Shown: positions 33,650-47,420 of the stretch, piece after piece
Layout of the letters: each line of letters opens with the position of its first letter
Position numbering within the stretch: the first letter of the stretch is position 1
NCBI RefSeq assembly: GCF_013373865.1
Contig: NC_050476.1
Location: 124,001 to 188,000 of the forward strand
Origin: Monomorium pharaonis
Lineage: Eukaryota > Arthropoda > Insecta > Hymenoptera > Formicidae
Direction: 5' to 3'
Length of the DNA stretch: 64,000 nucleotides
Notes under the pieces: model-generated
What the model saw: only the letters and a program-made list of their open reading frames with translations
Told to the model about the DNA's origin: nothing
Database searches by the model: none
Program-made: the position numbers and the translations under genes

Positions 33650-34560
33650 GTTTGAGGATAGGACGTTATTAAATAATTCTCGGAAAATAGAGATCTGTCA
33701 ATACGTCCATCAGTCATGCGTAATTCTTAAAATTTCTTGTTACATTAATCCGCGAAAGAAAAGCGATTTATTTGATCGAATAAGCAAAAGATCGCGAAGG
33801 ATCAGATGCGGATCAGAGTCGAAGATTTTTGAGATTCCACGCGATTCACGATCTTCGATTGTGACAAGATAATCGGAAGGACATACGCAGATCAAATTGC
33901 GCATTGAAGGAAAATCCGATACGTACCTAACGACGGGAAAATCACTGATTTTTTTTTGTTAACACCGAGACTATTCGAAGTCGATCCCGAAGCGACGGCA
34001 GGCGACATCGTCCGACGCGGTAGCGGTGACGATTTTCGGCGCAATTAGCAGACGTCGACGATCGCGCGCCTCGATTGCAATGGAATCGGATGGCAGAAAG
34101 AACGATACGCGGACGATCTCGCGGATCCGCACTTTTTCCAGAATAATTGACATAGCGGATGCTCGCGAAGCGACTGTCTGTATAGGAGCTCGTGGCAGAT
34201 CAATTTGCCAGTTTCTCGGAGTTTGTCCTGCCATCTGGTACGCGGATGCAGCACTAGCGGCTTTTATATTGTTCGAAATAAAAAAATATTTGCAATCCCA
34301 TAGATCGTATCAAGATTCTCCCGTTATCCAAATCCTCGCAGGTCTCGTGATCTCGCGCATAAAATTGGATTCGACGGGATTATGCGACGTACGTCCAAGT
34401 GTCTATTCAAAGATATTTTATGTTTTTTGCGACATTCTATTACGAAGCCTCTCACGAAAGCTGCTTGGCTTTCGCGTTCTCAGAAACATAAGTTGGAGGG
34501 AGTTGGAAAATTTACTTTTCCGTTTTCAACGAGCATCATGACAGCGATAGATTTTCATTT
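33650..34560. promoter_or_regulatory. GC-rich island with 171-codon ORF of doubtful meaning
   Basis: G+C and CpG rise sharply at about 33960-34400. A plus-strand frame is open from 34026 to 34541 (first ATG at 34080) and minus-strand frames are open too, as expected by chance in GC-rich DNA. The peptide (RRRSRASIAMESDGRKNDTR) has no recognised domain. I favour regulatory DNA over a gene. Confidence 0.3.
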
Positions 34561-35990
34561 GTGAACACGTCTATTGTCATTTATCGAGAGGAATATGTAA
34601 AAAGAACTTTAAACTAGAGTATAGCTGAGCGTCTTTAGCACAGATCACTTGATTTGATTTGAATCTCTCGGAGGTGATCCAATAATAGCATAGATTAATA
34701 TTATAGCAGAGATTTTTATTGCAACATAATGATTTTATAGTGAAATATGAGCTTATGTAGCATAAATTACATTTGTTATTATTATGGTCATGTGTGCGCA
34801 TAAAATTTATATTAATAGACAATTAATATAAAAGTATATTATTAAAACGAACTTATTTACTAAGGAATATATCTTGTATAAAATAACCATATAATCCAAC
34901 TAGGGCGATTAATATTCGTGCTGGTAGACGGTAGAAAAATATCGATCTTCTATATTAATATTTTACTAGTCATTTCATAGACAGATGTATGTCAATACAT
35001 AAAATAGTTGTTTTTTCGATTACAATTTATAACGCTTTGGATAACAATTCATAACTTTTTAAAATAATAAATAAGCAATACAGTCTAGATTCTTCCTCTT
35101 TTCTCTCTAATGTTTTTTTCTAATCCTTAATTTTTAATTTTCTCTTCCTAATCTTGAATTATTTTTTTCTTTTCATTGTTTTCTCTCGAATATTATTTAC
35201 AAATTAGCTATTATATTTAAAATAACATATAATGTTCATTAATACGGAGAGAATTTTTCGTTTATATTTACCGCAAAATTTGTTACAAAGTTGCGATGTT
35301 TTTGATGATAAACTTGGGACAACTTTAGCCATCTATCAATTGAGATAAAGAATTTTTTTAATATACAAAAGAAACATTTCAAACTATATAATAAAAATAA
35401 CCAAGTAACAAGCAGATTATAAAATTTAATCAAATACATTTTATATTTTATATTATATAATAGTAGATTAAGTAGATTATTAAGAGATTAGATGACTCAT
35501 TAATTTAAATTTTATAAGAAAATTTTTTATATGTTTCTCTCTTATGATCCTATTTATAAAATATTATTTTTGTTTATTTAAATAATTACAATGTTCTATA
35601 AAGTAAATTGAAATGATATAAATGAGATATAAAAGCTTGGGAAAAAAATCTTTTCAAAATATATCAAATTATATGAAAAGGATCAAATTACAGTTTAAGT
35701 TATATCAGAGCAGACCTAATTTTACAAATCAATTGATAAAATTAGATCTGCTCTGATATAACTTAATTTGATGTATAATTTGATCCTTGATATTTTTTCC
35801 GGAAAGGTTTCAATTAGAAACAAATAGAAAATTGGATCTGTCGTAGCTACAAATTTTTAGAAAATTTCATGGGAAATATGTGTTAGATTAACTAAAATAG
35901 GTTAGTGAAAACATTAACAGTACCGTACGAAGAAAAATTCTACCATCGATTCTCTCACACGATACAAGTCTGCTTTTATCTCTCAAATAA
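34561..35990. other. AT-rich noncoding stretch
   Basis: No coding signal. One hairpin element at 35681-35784. Confidence 0.5.
35681..35784. mobile_element. short hairpin element
   Basis: GATCAAATTACAGTTTAAGT and TATATCAGAGCAGACCTAAT pair with ATTAGATCTGCTCTGATATA and ACTTAATTTGATGTATAATT. Arms about 45 nt. Weaker pairing may extend to 35640-35810. Family unknown. Confidence 0.7.
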
Positions 35991-36430
35991 TGCAGTAGAA
36001 AAACCATGTGTTTGATCAGACAATCGTCGCGATCGCAAAGCTCTTTAATGCTCGTCGAGTAACGCAACGTTTTACAAGGTAAAAGGGAAATACGTCGATC
36101 AAGTTTCGACCGACACCGTACTTCGTACGGTAAAGGAACGGGCTTTACCACCCTTCCGTCTAGATTATCAATGCTCAGTACTCTATCGGCTGTGTGCATC
36201 GGTACTGCAGTCTTATCCGCGCATTATTTCACCGAATATGTTCCTACCGTATTTCCTACGGAAAATGCAACGTCGATAACGTTATTCACTGCCAACGACA
36301 AAGAGATAGAAGAAACTACCACCCTTCTCCCGATACTTATAACAAGTGAAGACGTGTTAATAGATTCTTCTTCGATAAGCCAACTGCGCTTTTTCTTTAA
36401 AGAAAAAGTGGTGTACCAAGGCGCAACATT

Positions 36431-36438
36431 TGACGTCA
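36431..36438. promoter_or_regulatory. TGACGTCA (CRE/ATF site)
   Basis: Perfect palindrome in TTTGACGTCATT at the edge of the GC-rich island. Confidence 0.5.
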
Positions 36439-36530
36439 TTATTTAAAAAATATATTTTTTTACATTCGATATTCGTATGTGTGTAACGACAATGTCAGGC
36501 AATGGCGTTCGATGACGCGCGGGTAGTCGA

Positions 36531-36538
36531 TGACGTCA
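36531..36538. promoter_or_regulatory. TGACGTCA (CRE/ATF site)
   Basis: Perfect palindrome in CGATGACGTCAGAG. Confidence 0.5.
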
Positions 36539-36602
36539 GAGGGAAACACCGGCAGAGCAATGAACTCGTTGCGCTAGAGAGGGTGCGAGGTCACCGTTGA
36601 TG

Positions 36603-36627
36603 AGAGAGAGAGAGAGAGAGAGAGAGG
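36603..36627. repeat. short (GA)n array
   Basis: Twelve GA units directly downstream of the GC-rich island; possible GAGA-factor site. Confidence 0.85.
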
Positions 36628-36903
36628 TACGAAACCAGGGCAAAAGAAGTAGCAGATAATATAAGAATAACCGACAACGTAGGTATTATCAAGCGTCGTA
36701 GCGTAGAGTTGAGAAGTAAAATTTTAACGATCGGAATTGCATTTTCAACGTTTAAAAGATTCTTGAAAAGTCTCACGGTCCGAACTGTATTTAACGAGCG
36801 CATAAAGATTAATGGAAAACATTGGAGGAAATTATCGTAATTTGAAAAATCGCGAACCAAAGTCTTTTTTGCCAGATTAAAAATATCATCGCGTATGTGA
36901 GAA

Positions 36904-36939
36904 TATCGGGAGCGCTATTGAGAAATAGCGCTCCCGATA
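36904..36939. repeat. perfect 16-bp stem hairpin
   Basis: TATCGGGAGCGCTATT, loop GAGA, AATAGCGCTCCCGATA. No mismatch. GC-rich stem in otherwise AT-rich DNA; there is no downstream T-run or gene to make it a terminator. Confidence 0.85.
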
Positions 36940-38040
36940 CCAAATTATCGACCTCGTGTATAAATAGAACATGTCCGTAAATATCCTATAGGTATAAAGG
37001 TCAATGTGTTGGCCTTTTCTAAAACTTTTAAACTGAAATTTATGTTATAAGAGACACAATGCAGGTGTCTGGACTGCAGGAATAAGGTACATTTGATTTA
37101 TTTTTACAAAATTTTATATAAATGGAATTTTCTTTAATATAAAAAAAGTTTTTAAAGAATAAAACATAAATTAAGTAGGTCTTTATTGAACCCGGGTAAT
37201 TTATTTGCATTGTGTCTCTTTTATAATTTAAAATATTCTATTAAATACAGTTTTCAAAGTTTTATTCTATTAGAATCCTTAAAAGATGAAATATTTTAAG
37301 TGGGTTTTATTCAGTGAAGGTACCATACGTAACAAATTAAGAAAAAAATAAATAGGAATATAACAAACCGATAATAAACATTGGTAAAATATATTTGTAA
37401 TTGCAATAATGTTATTTTTTATAAATTTTTATATTACGCTTCTTGTCATAAAAAAATTTTATTATATGAAACTTTGAGTTTGTTGATATACATACATTGT
37501 CCAATTATAGACATTAATAAAATTATAGAGAGAAATGCATTCGCATTTGCTATGCCTCTTTGCCCGCGTTTGATACAGACCTACGTTGCGTTCGTTGGGG
37601 TCGTTCATCGGGGGTGGTTCTATAAATAGTGCATCGCCATATATAGATATTCGGGTCAGTAGGAGAGACTATGAAGACGAGCCAAGGGCGAGCTTAAGAT
37701 TTTCTATTAAAGTGTGATCTTTGCCTAAAACAGGGTTTCTCATTATACCCTATATCAACCCGTCAAAAATTATCTAATAGAAAATATTTTTTCAGCAAAA
37801 CATTTCAATGCAAACAAAACTTTGTGCAACAAAAATTTATTATTTTACAGTAAAAAGAAAGTAACTACAAATTCTCTAAACACATTGAAAATTTATTGTT
37901 CAAAATTTTGTCTGAATTTATTTTAGAATCTTATGTATTTTAAACAAAAATGGAGATGTGCATAATTTAAAAAATATCTTTTCTTACCTGAGAAGATGAC
38001 TTTTCAAATTTAATAACACAAAAAGTCTCGTTATATTTAT
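36940..38040. other. AT-rich noncoding stretch
   Basis: No coding signal or strong repeat; a small GC-richer patch lies at 37545-37690. Confidence 0.45.
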
Positions 38041-38960
38041 ACAGACGGTAGATATTTTTTTTTATCGCGAATTTATTTTACGACCCGCGATGATAAAGCT
38101 TCGAGTAAATTCGAACATTTTTACTACACTCCCGATCGCCGGAAATGTTCGGAAACGTCAGAACCGATCACACGCGTCTTCGGAAGGATTTCTCAGAAGA
38201 TGTTCTCTTTCCTTTTCAAGAATCCTGCAGGTTGACCCAGATTGTCCTACGTATTCCATTAACCCGGGGTGAATATTGCCAGGGAACAATATTAATCTTT
38301 TGTTCTTTTTCAGGCTTATGACTTACCTTGCTTGCACAATGTCGACCGCGCAACACGGTCACTTCAACGTCCGGCACGATAGTTCTAACTATCCTGAAAA
38401 CTACACTGACTAATTCACTATTAAACCTGGTTATCGCAACAAAGACCCTTATCCATTTATTATATCGACACTGTTTTAAAATTGGATGGTAACGATTTCT
38501 TGATGTAAGGTCGTACAATCGCGAACGCGTTTTGATACCGCTGTGGTCCTCGCACGTCCTTGAAAGAAGACTGAAAGTCGCTGCCGCGCGCTGTTCGTCG
38601 GGACGCCGTTCGATTCGCAATTGTTTGTCTTTGTACAGACTCGCGACCACCATCCCGTTCATCCCCCTCGCCATTTCCCTTTGTATCCTCCACTATTTTA
38701 GATGCGTGCAGTCACCAAGGCTCGGCTGGTGGGGCGAGATTGTGAATGACGCAAGTCATGAGAAATCTAGGTCAGCAGGTCATGCTACCCCATCCCCCGA
38801 TGAACTTCTCTTCAATGGGGCTTTATTTATGAAACTCGATGTCGCCCGGCCAAGGATCTACCTACCGATGTGCGGATGGAATCGTGGTGCGCGATTAATT
38901 CGCCGATCATGAATGATCTCGCCCGGTTGTTGTTCCAAGGAACAACGGTCTCAATGAAGT
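38040..38960. promoter_or_regulatory. GC-rich island, no coding exon recognised
   Basis: Open frames on both strands (152 codons minus from 38674; 126 plus from 38532) with no known domain. No perfect CRE here. Treated as regulatory DNA by analogy with the neighbouring islands. Confidence 0.3.
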
Positions 38961-39249
38961 TTCAACTTGATGTCGTGTCAGCCAATGAATAATTATTTTT
39001 CGTCCACTATTGTAATATCCTAAGTCATTTTCTTGTACAAATCTTTTTAATAATAGAATAATTACTTTGAAACATAAAGAAAACATGTAAATCGGCAAAT
39101 GCACAAACATTAACAGTCGACAAATTATAATCTTTTACGAAATTTTTTCCAATTGAAAAGTTTGACAAATTAATTCTGTTCGAAAAATTATGTAAAATTT
39201 TACTTAATTTTTATTTTTGAAAACGAGTTTTTGTAAAAAAAAGATAAAA

Positions 39250-39288
<39 letters not shown>

Positions 39289-40080
39289 CAAATGTAAAAG
39301 TGAATTTTTAGAAATCTATAAATACAAGTCAATTTGAAAGTGATATAAAAAGTACATCGGAATGTTATTAATATACGGAACTTTTGACATCACGATCAAA
39401 TTTAAATCAGCAGAACAGAAATATTCGTTGATCAATAATGGTCGGTGCGCGGCTATATCGAGGTACAAAATAAATTACCGCATTTGACAATGTCAACGAT
39501 TTATCGATCTGTCCGCTTCAACGCGAAGGTCACGGAAACTCGGTCAGGCTAAAGCAACTTGACTATCTATATCTATGTTATCAAGAGTAACGCGGGGGCT
39601 TTTAGAAAATCAAACTTTGCTTTTATTCATTAATCAAATTCGCGTGTACGTGAGTCACGAACCGGTTAAATCAGACAGATGATAATAAGACAATATAACG
39701 AGATTAATAAATTCGAAGATCAAACATAGAGGTAAATGGATAAATAGAGGGCAAATATTGAAATTGGGAACGAATTTTCGGAAACCAATTTACTTTCACA
39801 ATAATAATCGGTTAACTATTTTGAAATGGCGTACAACTTTAGATGTTACTTTTATGTAACGGAAAATCAATAATCGATCTAAAAAGACTTGATTATAAGT
39901 TAAACTTTTGTAATATAACAATTCTTTGTATACTATTCGAGAGAATAATAATTTATATCACTTTTTCGGCAAACTGTGCAAATACGTTACAAAGGACAGT
40001 AAAAGAGATGACCTATTCTTTTCTAGAAATCCCATGAAACGAACGATGAAACGAATGATAAAACGAACGAACCACCGAAT
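38961..40080. other. AT-rich noncoding stretch
   Basis: Apart from the GT array no feature is seen; a mildly GC-richer patch lies at 39430-39600. Confidence 0.45.
39252..39287. repeat. (GT)n microsatellite
   Basis: Eighteen GT units. Confidence 0.92.
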
Positions 40081-40198
40081 GTGTACGACAACGCAAACAG
40101 CAAGAGGGTACGATGAATGGTCTTTATCAAGACGGGAGAGGGAGAGGGGGAGGTATATCTCGAAGAGTCCGAAGAAATGAAAAACGGTAAAGAAAAGG

Positions 40199-40227
40199 TG
40201 AGAGAGAGAGAGAGAGAGAGAGAGAGG
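40199..40227. repeat. (GA)n array
   Basis: Fourteen GA units in the GC-rich island. Confidence 0.88.
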
Positions 40228-40411
40228 CACACGGCAACTTCTCGGATCGGACAGCTTTGGAAAACTGTGGCTTTGAATTGGCATGCACCATTTCTCGATG
40301 CCTATTGCGCCCTTCCGCGCGCGGCGTGGGATGGGCAGAAGGATTCGCGATCGAGATAACAGGGGGTTCAAGGGGGGGTTGCATACAGGCGCATATAGAA
40401 ACTCACCCCCG

Positions 40412-40419
40412 TGACGTCA
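40412..40419. promoter_or_regulatory. TGACGTCA (CRE/ATF site)
   Basis: In CCCGTGACGTCAGCG; a CCAAT box lies 15-20 bp downstream. Confidence 0.5.
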
Positions 40420-40690
40420 GCGAGCTTTCGACCAATCGTATGTCTGCATTCCACCAACGTCATCACCTCCCCCGTTGTGACGTGCATTCCGAAGGAGAAG
40501 AGGGGGGAGATACAAGGGTTCGGTAACAGGGTTATCGTGGTGCACGAGGGGTGGGGGATGAGATGGCGACGGAAGTGGCGGTAACGGAAGGTGCAGGATG
40601 ACAAGAATGAGGGGTACGCCATATTTTGACCCAATTAACTGGATTAAACGACTGCTGCGAAAATTTCGTTCCTTCGGGCGCGCCTCCACG

Positions 40691-42160
40691 CTTTACTAAA
40701 TTATATTTTAGATATAAACGTTTGTACAGCACGCGTGACATTATCGAAATCTATTCTAGGTAAATCTTGAACAAAGTTATTTTTTTAGTTAAATAATTTT
40801 CTGTACCATTAAACGTTTTAAATTAACGTGACTACAATCTATGTCTGCAATACTTTTTTTATTTCTCCATGACAGATATTTTGTCTTTTTCATGTAATAG
40901 GATTAAACACAAAGAAACGTTCTAAATAACTATAAGTGTCGTAAATTTAATTTTACGATTCCTTTCTTCAAAGTTCTCACCTCTCATTGAATTTACACTA
41001 TGCGACAGGAGAACGTAGACCTAACTCACTCGATCGAGTCCACCGAGTGAAAAGTAGGGCAATGATGGTGACGGCTAGAGATGCGTCATATCGCAATGAG
41101 ATTTTAGTGCAGACTATCGAAATATCGATCAATATAAAAAAATGCTTGGGCAAAATATATCTGTAGCTTTTTGTTTGGCGATAAATATGGTGGAAAAATG
41201 AATCTATTGCAATTACACAAACTTCTAAAAGGAAAAAAAAAACAAGTTCGAGTACACTTAAAAATTAAAATTTACGTAATAAAATAAAGGAATACATAAA
41301 ATTTCACGGACCTCTTTTAATTTCAATAGTTACTTTGTACTTTTTCTCGAAGAATAACATAAAATAATGAGAAAATCACGAAATGTAGCAAAATTGTTTT
41401 TCTCAACGGAGGATAGGAGAATTGAATTTTTTTGTTTCGTAACATTCTGACCTCTCAAGCGAACAAGAGTAAGGTCGCTGCACTCTCACTCTCGCAAGGA
41501 AGCAGCGACTATAGCAACGGTGGTTTTCCGAAACGTGGGCGTCTCGTCTGTTGAGAATTCTGCGTAGGCGTTTGTTTGGGTCTATCTTGAACCACGTGCC
41601 GCTTTCTCGCAGTAATGCGTTTTTTTTTTATATTTCCAATAACCGTGCAATGCAACATTTCAATGATAAAATTCACTCTCGATCTTTAATCTTTCGAGAA
41701 TTATTATATTTGGAATGTGCATAAATTTTTAATTCTGTGAGTTAAAAGGACTTTCGTTATTACATATTATCGTCGAATATTAAAACTGCAACGCATTTTC
41801 AATGCGCACGTGCTGACTACGTTTGATAAAACTAACTAAAATTATAACTTATTAATCTAAATTATTCGACGATTTAAAATCTGATTTAGAAGTGCCGATA
41901 TTATAGGTTCAAATATTACCTATGATAATTTACTTTCCAAGGAGCAAGGATGTAATATTTTGATAGAGACAAGAAATTAGGAAGATTCTTTTACACAGCA
42001 ATTGTTTTATTCAAAAAGGTTGAATTTTTAATTAGTAAAAATTATGGAGATTAAATTTATGTGTAATAGAAGAAAAGTTAATTCTTAGACAAAATTTACT
42101 ATGAGAATAGAAACGAATAAAAGTTTCTTGGCTATTGCACACCACTTACCCTTTTTTAGA
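40691..42160. other. noncoding stretch
   Basis: AT-rich with a GC-richer patch at about 41455-41610. No coding signal. Confidence 0.45.
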
Positions 42161-42199
42161 GCACCGCAGTTCACGATAAATCAGATTTGTTAACGTGTT

Positions 42200-42770
42200 T
42201 CATTTCTTCCTTTTTGCAGAACATCTCTTCTTCACCGTCTCTACTGGTCCAAATCCCTCGCACAGGACATACTTTATTTCCTAGTATTTTCTAAAGTTGG
42301 AGTTTTTTTAATCTGATTATCGTAATAACTCTGATCGAGTTGCCTTCTGGATTTGTTCGCGGGCCGTACCGTAATAGCACTTATGATTCAAAGAATCATC
42401 GTAAATGAACTCGACTTTCTGTTAGGAATCGCTCGGCGAAAGCAAAGTGAACAAGCCGTCGAGCGGAGCGCGTCGAACCGCTCGAATTCACGCCTGTCAG
42501 TGATCGAGGCCGAACTGCAGTCGGGCCAAAGTCCGATGGAACTCGCCGAGTTTCCACTTGGACCCCGAGGCTGGCAGGTTTGAATGGAGCAGAGTCGCGA
42601 TTGGTCGGGATTGGCTGACGGTGACGATGACGTCATTACATTGATTGTCCCGCGCATGCCGCACCACGTGGCTCCCCGAAGATCTCGTCCTCTTCCTTTT
42701 CCTCCCGTTGGTTCTCTTTTTACCCTCCAGCCTGTCGCTCCACTGGCCTGGGTAAAAAGTACTTGCAGAA
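42200..42770. promoter_or_regulatory. GC-rich island with CRE and E-box
   Basis: TGACGGTGACGATGACGTCA clusters three TGACG half-sites ending in the perfect CRE at 42628. CACCACGTGGCT (E-box) follows at about 42662. A 76-codon ORF (42353-42583) and its minus-strand shadow are open but unrecognised. Confidence 0.42.
42628..42635. promoter_or_regulatory. TGACGTCA (CRE/ATF site) with two upstream half-sites
   Basis: Direct TGACG half-sites lie at 42616 and 42622. Confidence 0.52.
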
Positions 42771-43430
42771 TATGTAGAAGAGAGAAAGATTTTTCTACTA
42801 AGCTGTCATCTTTTGCTATTTTGCTGATAAATGAGATATTTTTTTAAATTGAGGATTTCAATAAATGACATCTGCAATTATAATTAAAATATTGCATAAT
42901 TAAATATTGTTTAATTTTGTATGCTTTGCACTTACATCGCTCTCTTTCCCGTAGATTTATTGCAATATTTATTTCTAATTTTATTTAATAATATGTATAA
43001 CCTTGATTGTATTTTTAATAAAGAACTCGTGCGTAACTTTTTCTATCAAAGAGTATATATAAAAATATAGGTATTATTAAATAAAATATATTAAATGTAA
43101 ATATTGCAATAAAATTACAAAAAGAGAGTGGCATACAAACCATACAAACTCAGGCAATATTTAATTAATTAAAATAATAAAGCAGATAAATAAGAAAAGA
43201 ATTTAAACAAGGTAAATTTCAAAATACTTTAACCTCTCTGATGAAAGATTGCCATAAAACAGAAAAAGAAGTAAAACAGATAAGTTTTGAAAGCTTTATC
43301 ATAATCTCCGAAAACCTTGTATCTATACCTTATTTTATTTGTTCGCATCTCCATAGAATCCCATTTACAGCAATTAAAGAAGCGTTGGGAACAAGTTCAT
43401 AAATAATATCGGCCATTATATATTTTTTAA
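42771..43430. other. AT-rich noncoding stretch
   Basis: Nothing supported. Confidence 0.45.
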
Positions 43431-43980
43431 ATCGATGATCGATCCAATTGCAACCGACGTTCGACCTGCAACAACGTTGTCGTGTCTAGTTCTACCCTTG
43501 TCCTTCGTCAGCGCATCGGCGGCTACGTATTCCGGAATTGCGCCCAGGCCGTCCTAGCAGAGTGACGTCTGTCCCGGATGCCTAATTCAACGATTTCAAA
43601 AATACTCGGTTGGAGAAGCAGCAACGACACAACCACCACCACTAGCTACCACAGCCGGTTGCTCTTCTCCAGCAGCCTCATTCACCCAGTTTCTACCACA
43701 TCCACCCTTCTCTCCCCCTCTCTCACTCCACCTCCCTTCAGGTTCCGCACTCTTGTGTGCGACAAGCGCTCGTGCTTCGCGATCGTCATATCCCGATCCG
43801 AGGAAGAGGTGGTCTAATGTGCATCTTCATATCTTGCCAATTATTCTAGAGAGTGGACGAGAGAGGGAGACAGACGCCAGTTTTCCCCGGGAAATCAACT
43901 CATTCGTTATAACAGAAGTCACCCCTCTTTTGTATCGATTACAGGATGGCACGTGTAATCGCCTTTCCGACCTTGCCTGA
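43430..43980. promoter_or_regulatory. GC-rich island
   Basis: Contains GTGACGTCTG at about 43562 (one base from a CRE) and a long pyrimidine-rich stretch at 43660-43740. ORFs here (79 and 75 codons) are low-complexity and unrecognised. Confidence 0.35.
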
Positions 43981-44727
<747 letters not shown>

Positions 44728-44734
44728 CCTAGCC

Positions 44735-45050
44735 AGGCAACCGGAGGTTTCAGGTCGATGCACCCCTATGCTCGCTTGCCAGCGAGAGTTCGACGCCCCG
44801 CGTCATCGCCTGACGTCATTCTATCCTACCTCGCGATCCCGGGGTATTATCCCCCGCACGCCGCGCCTTCGACATCGATGCAACAACGGGAGCCGGCCAG
44901 ATCAAATTTTCGTCCTTCGAAAACTGGATTGGAATCCCTTCTCGCTCACGCGATAGAATTATTTCTTATGGATGTAGTAGATGATTACATCAGTATTCTT
45001 ACTTATTATGATCTTTATCACAAAATGATCTTAAGACTCTATCCTTAAAC
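44735..45050. promoter_or_regulatory. GC-rich island with CRE
   Basis: Perfect TGACGTCA at 44811-44818 within CpG-rich DNA (CGCGTCATCGCC directly upstream). Two overlapping ORFs, 78 and 108 codons, unrecognised. Confidence 0.4.
44811..44818. promoter_or_regulatory. TGACGTCA (CRE/ATF site)
   Basis: In GCCTGACGTCATTC, about 80 bp after the AT/AG/TG array. Confidence 0.5.
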
Positions 45051-45720
45051 GTTCGGTCTTTACGGAATATTTTATGTAAGGTCATTAATTTTTATTTGCA
45101 TCGAGCTTTAAAACTATAATAATTATAAAATAAAAGAATTATTATAACTCTTGTATCCTTTATTTGCCGAGAAAAAGTTAAAATTGATCAGAAGTAGGAA
45201 AGTTGTTATAAACACAATGAATATTATAAAGCTATATGTCATAATAATAAGTAATAATCTTTTCTTTTTTATGAAAATAAATATGGTAATAAATTGTAAC
45301 ACTTTTAATGTGATTCAATGTAATTTATATCAAAATAATTTAAGCATTTTTTGATAATGTGTAATATAAAAATCTATATAGAAAAATAAAATATTTATGT
45401 ATAAATTAACAAAAGTTCGAACGTGGGGCATTCAATGTATAGCACAGATTTATGGAAGACATTTGCAATAATTGAAAATGTGTTGACGAAGTATGTTTCT
45501 CATTATAGATGCACTCGTTTATTCATATACTAATCCTGTTTCAACACTACCAAATTTGATAATTTTCTATTCTTGTTTTTGATTAATGATGAATTATTTT
45601 GATATTATTTGAATCATTAGAAATATTTGTATTATATTCACATATTTTCAATCTTCTGTATTAAATAATACAAAAAAAATTAAAATACTTAGCCGACCCA
45701 AAATGACATCTTTAATGGTT
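45051..45720. other. AT-rich noncoding stretch
   Basis: Nothing supported. Confidence 0.45.
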
Positions 45721-46520
<800 letters not shown>

Positions 46521-47014
46521 GAACAAGTTTCTCTATCATTTATCTTTCCTTTCTCCCTTCTGTTGGGCATAAATAATAGCAAATCATTCTTGGAGCTATT
46601 TCGATATGTTCTTGATTTGCGATAGAAATCAAACAACTTGGTATCGATTTTGAAACATCTTTTCAGAAGCTGCAAAATTTATTACGCGTTTTATAGCTCG
46701 TTAGAGAAAGATTAATAGATTTTTATTTTATGTATTAATAAATAAAATAATAATATTCAGTTTTCTAAATTCACGTTCCAAATTTACGTTCCACTTTAAC
46801 TCGTTTCACTGTAAAATTTTAATTTTTTTTATTATAAATTAAAATTATAAATTAAAAACTGAATGTTGTATTGTCATCAAATTAAAAAAAATATATATTA
46901 TAAAACAATTATATTTCTCATACTATCGATTAACAAATATCGGTAAGAGGTCGAAGCAATGATTATGTTTTAATATCAAAATTATTATAAATAATAATTG
47001 TTTTTTTTTGCCCC

Positions 47015-47075
<61 letters not shown>

Positions 47076-47160
47076 CCCATTATAAAAAGCTCTAAACAAA
47101 ATGAAGGTGCTTCGATTATACAAATATCTCGGGCACGCGACTGTTATTAATGTCGAATGC
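46521..47160. other. AT-rich noncoding stretch with CT array
   Basis: Contains the (CT)n array at 47018-47072 bounded by C-runs on both sides; otherwise nothing supported. Confidence 0.5.
47018..47072. repeat. (CT)n array
   Basis: About 54 nt of CT flanked by CCCCCC on each side. Confidence 0.9.
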
Positions 47161-47420
47161 AATATATGAAGAAAGCAAAGTTCTTCCTGGCGATTTAAAA
47201 TTTGTCCTCGATAGGGTTGAATTCAGTCGAGGGAATTTCTCAATAAACCCTCCGACCTCTCTTCCGATGGTCCGCCTGGGTCTGCCCGACCTAGTTTTCC
47301 CCGGGCAATGACGTCGGCATGACGTCACGGGGACACAAACTAGGTCGCGGGGTCGAAGTACCCCATCGACTTTCCGTAGATACTTGTCCGCTTGCTCAGT
47401 CGCCCGATTCATTGAAAAAA
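47161..47420. promoter_or_regulatory. GC-rich island with paired CRE sites
   Basis: TGACGTCG at 47309 and TGACGTCA at 47320 begin 11 bp apart, about one helical turn, placing both on the same DNA face. Surroundings are CpG-rich. Confidence 0.48.
47320..47327. promoter_or_regulatory. TGACGTCA (CRE/ATF site), paired
   Basis: Partner TGACGTCG begins 11 bp upstream. Confidence 0.55.

Larger units (their letters stand above)
35990..36600. promoter_or_regulatory. GC-rich island with two CRE palindromes
   Basis: CpG-rich. Perfect TGACGTCA at 36431-36438 and 36531-36538, exactly 100 bp apart, with ATGACGCGC between them. ORFs on both strands (103 codons minus, 91 plus) have no recognised features. 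Followed by a GA array at 36603-36627. Confidence 0.4.
40080..40690. promoter_or_regulatory. GC-rich island with CRE
   Basis: GA array at 40199-40227, then CpG-rich DNA with TGACGTCA at 40412 followed by CGACCAATCG (CCAAT). Many overlapping short ORFs on both strands, none convincing. Confidence 0.4.

Noticed and set aside
34026..34541. 171-codon ORF in a GC-rich island
   Set aside because: Starts at GTG, overlaps open frames on the other strand, and has no domain or splice support.
36904..36939. Rho-independent-style terminator
   Set aside because: Eukaryotic context, no adjoining gene and no U-tract after the stem.
38216..38674. 152-codon minus-strand ORF
   Set aside because: Lies in a GC-rich island where both strands are open; nothing recognised in the peptide.
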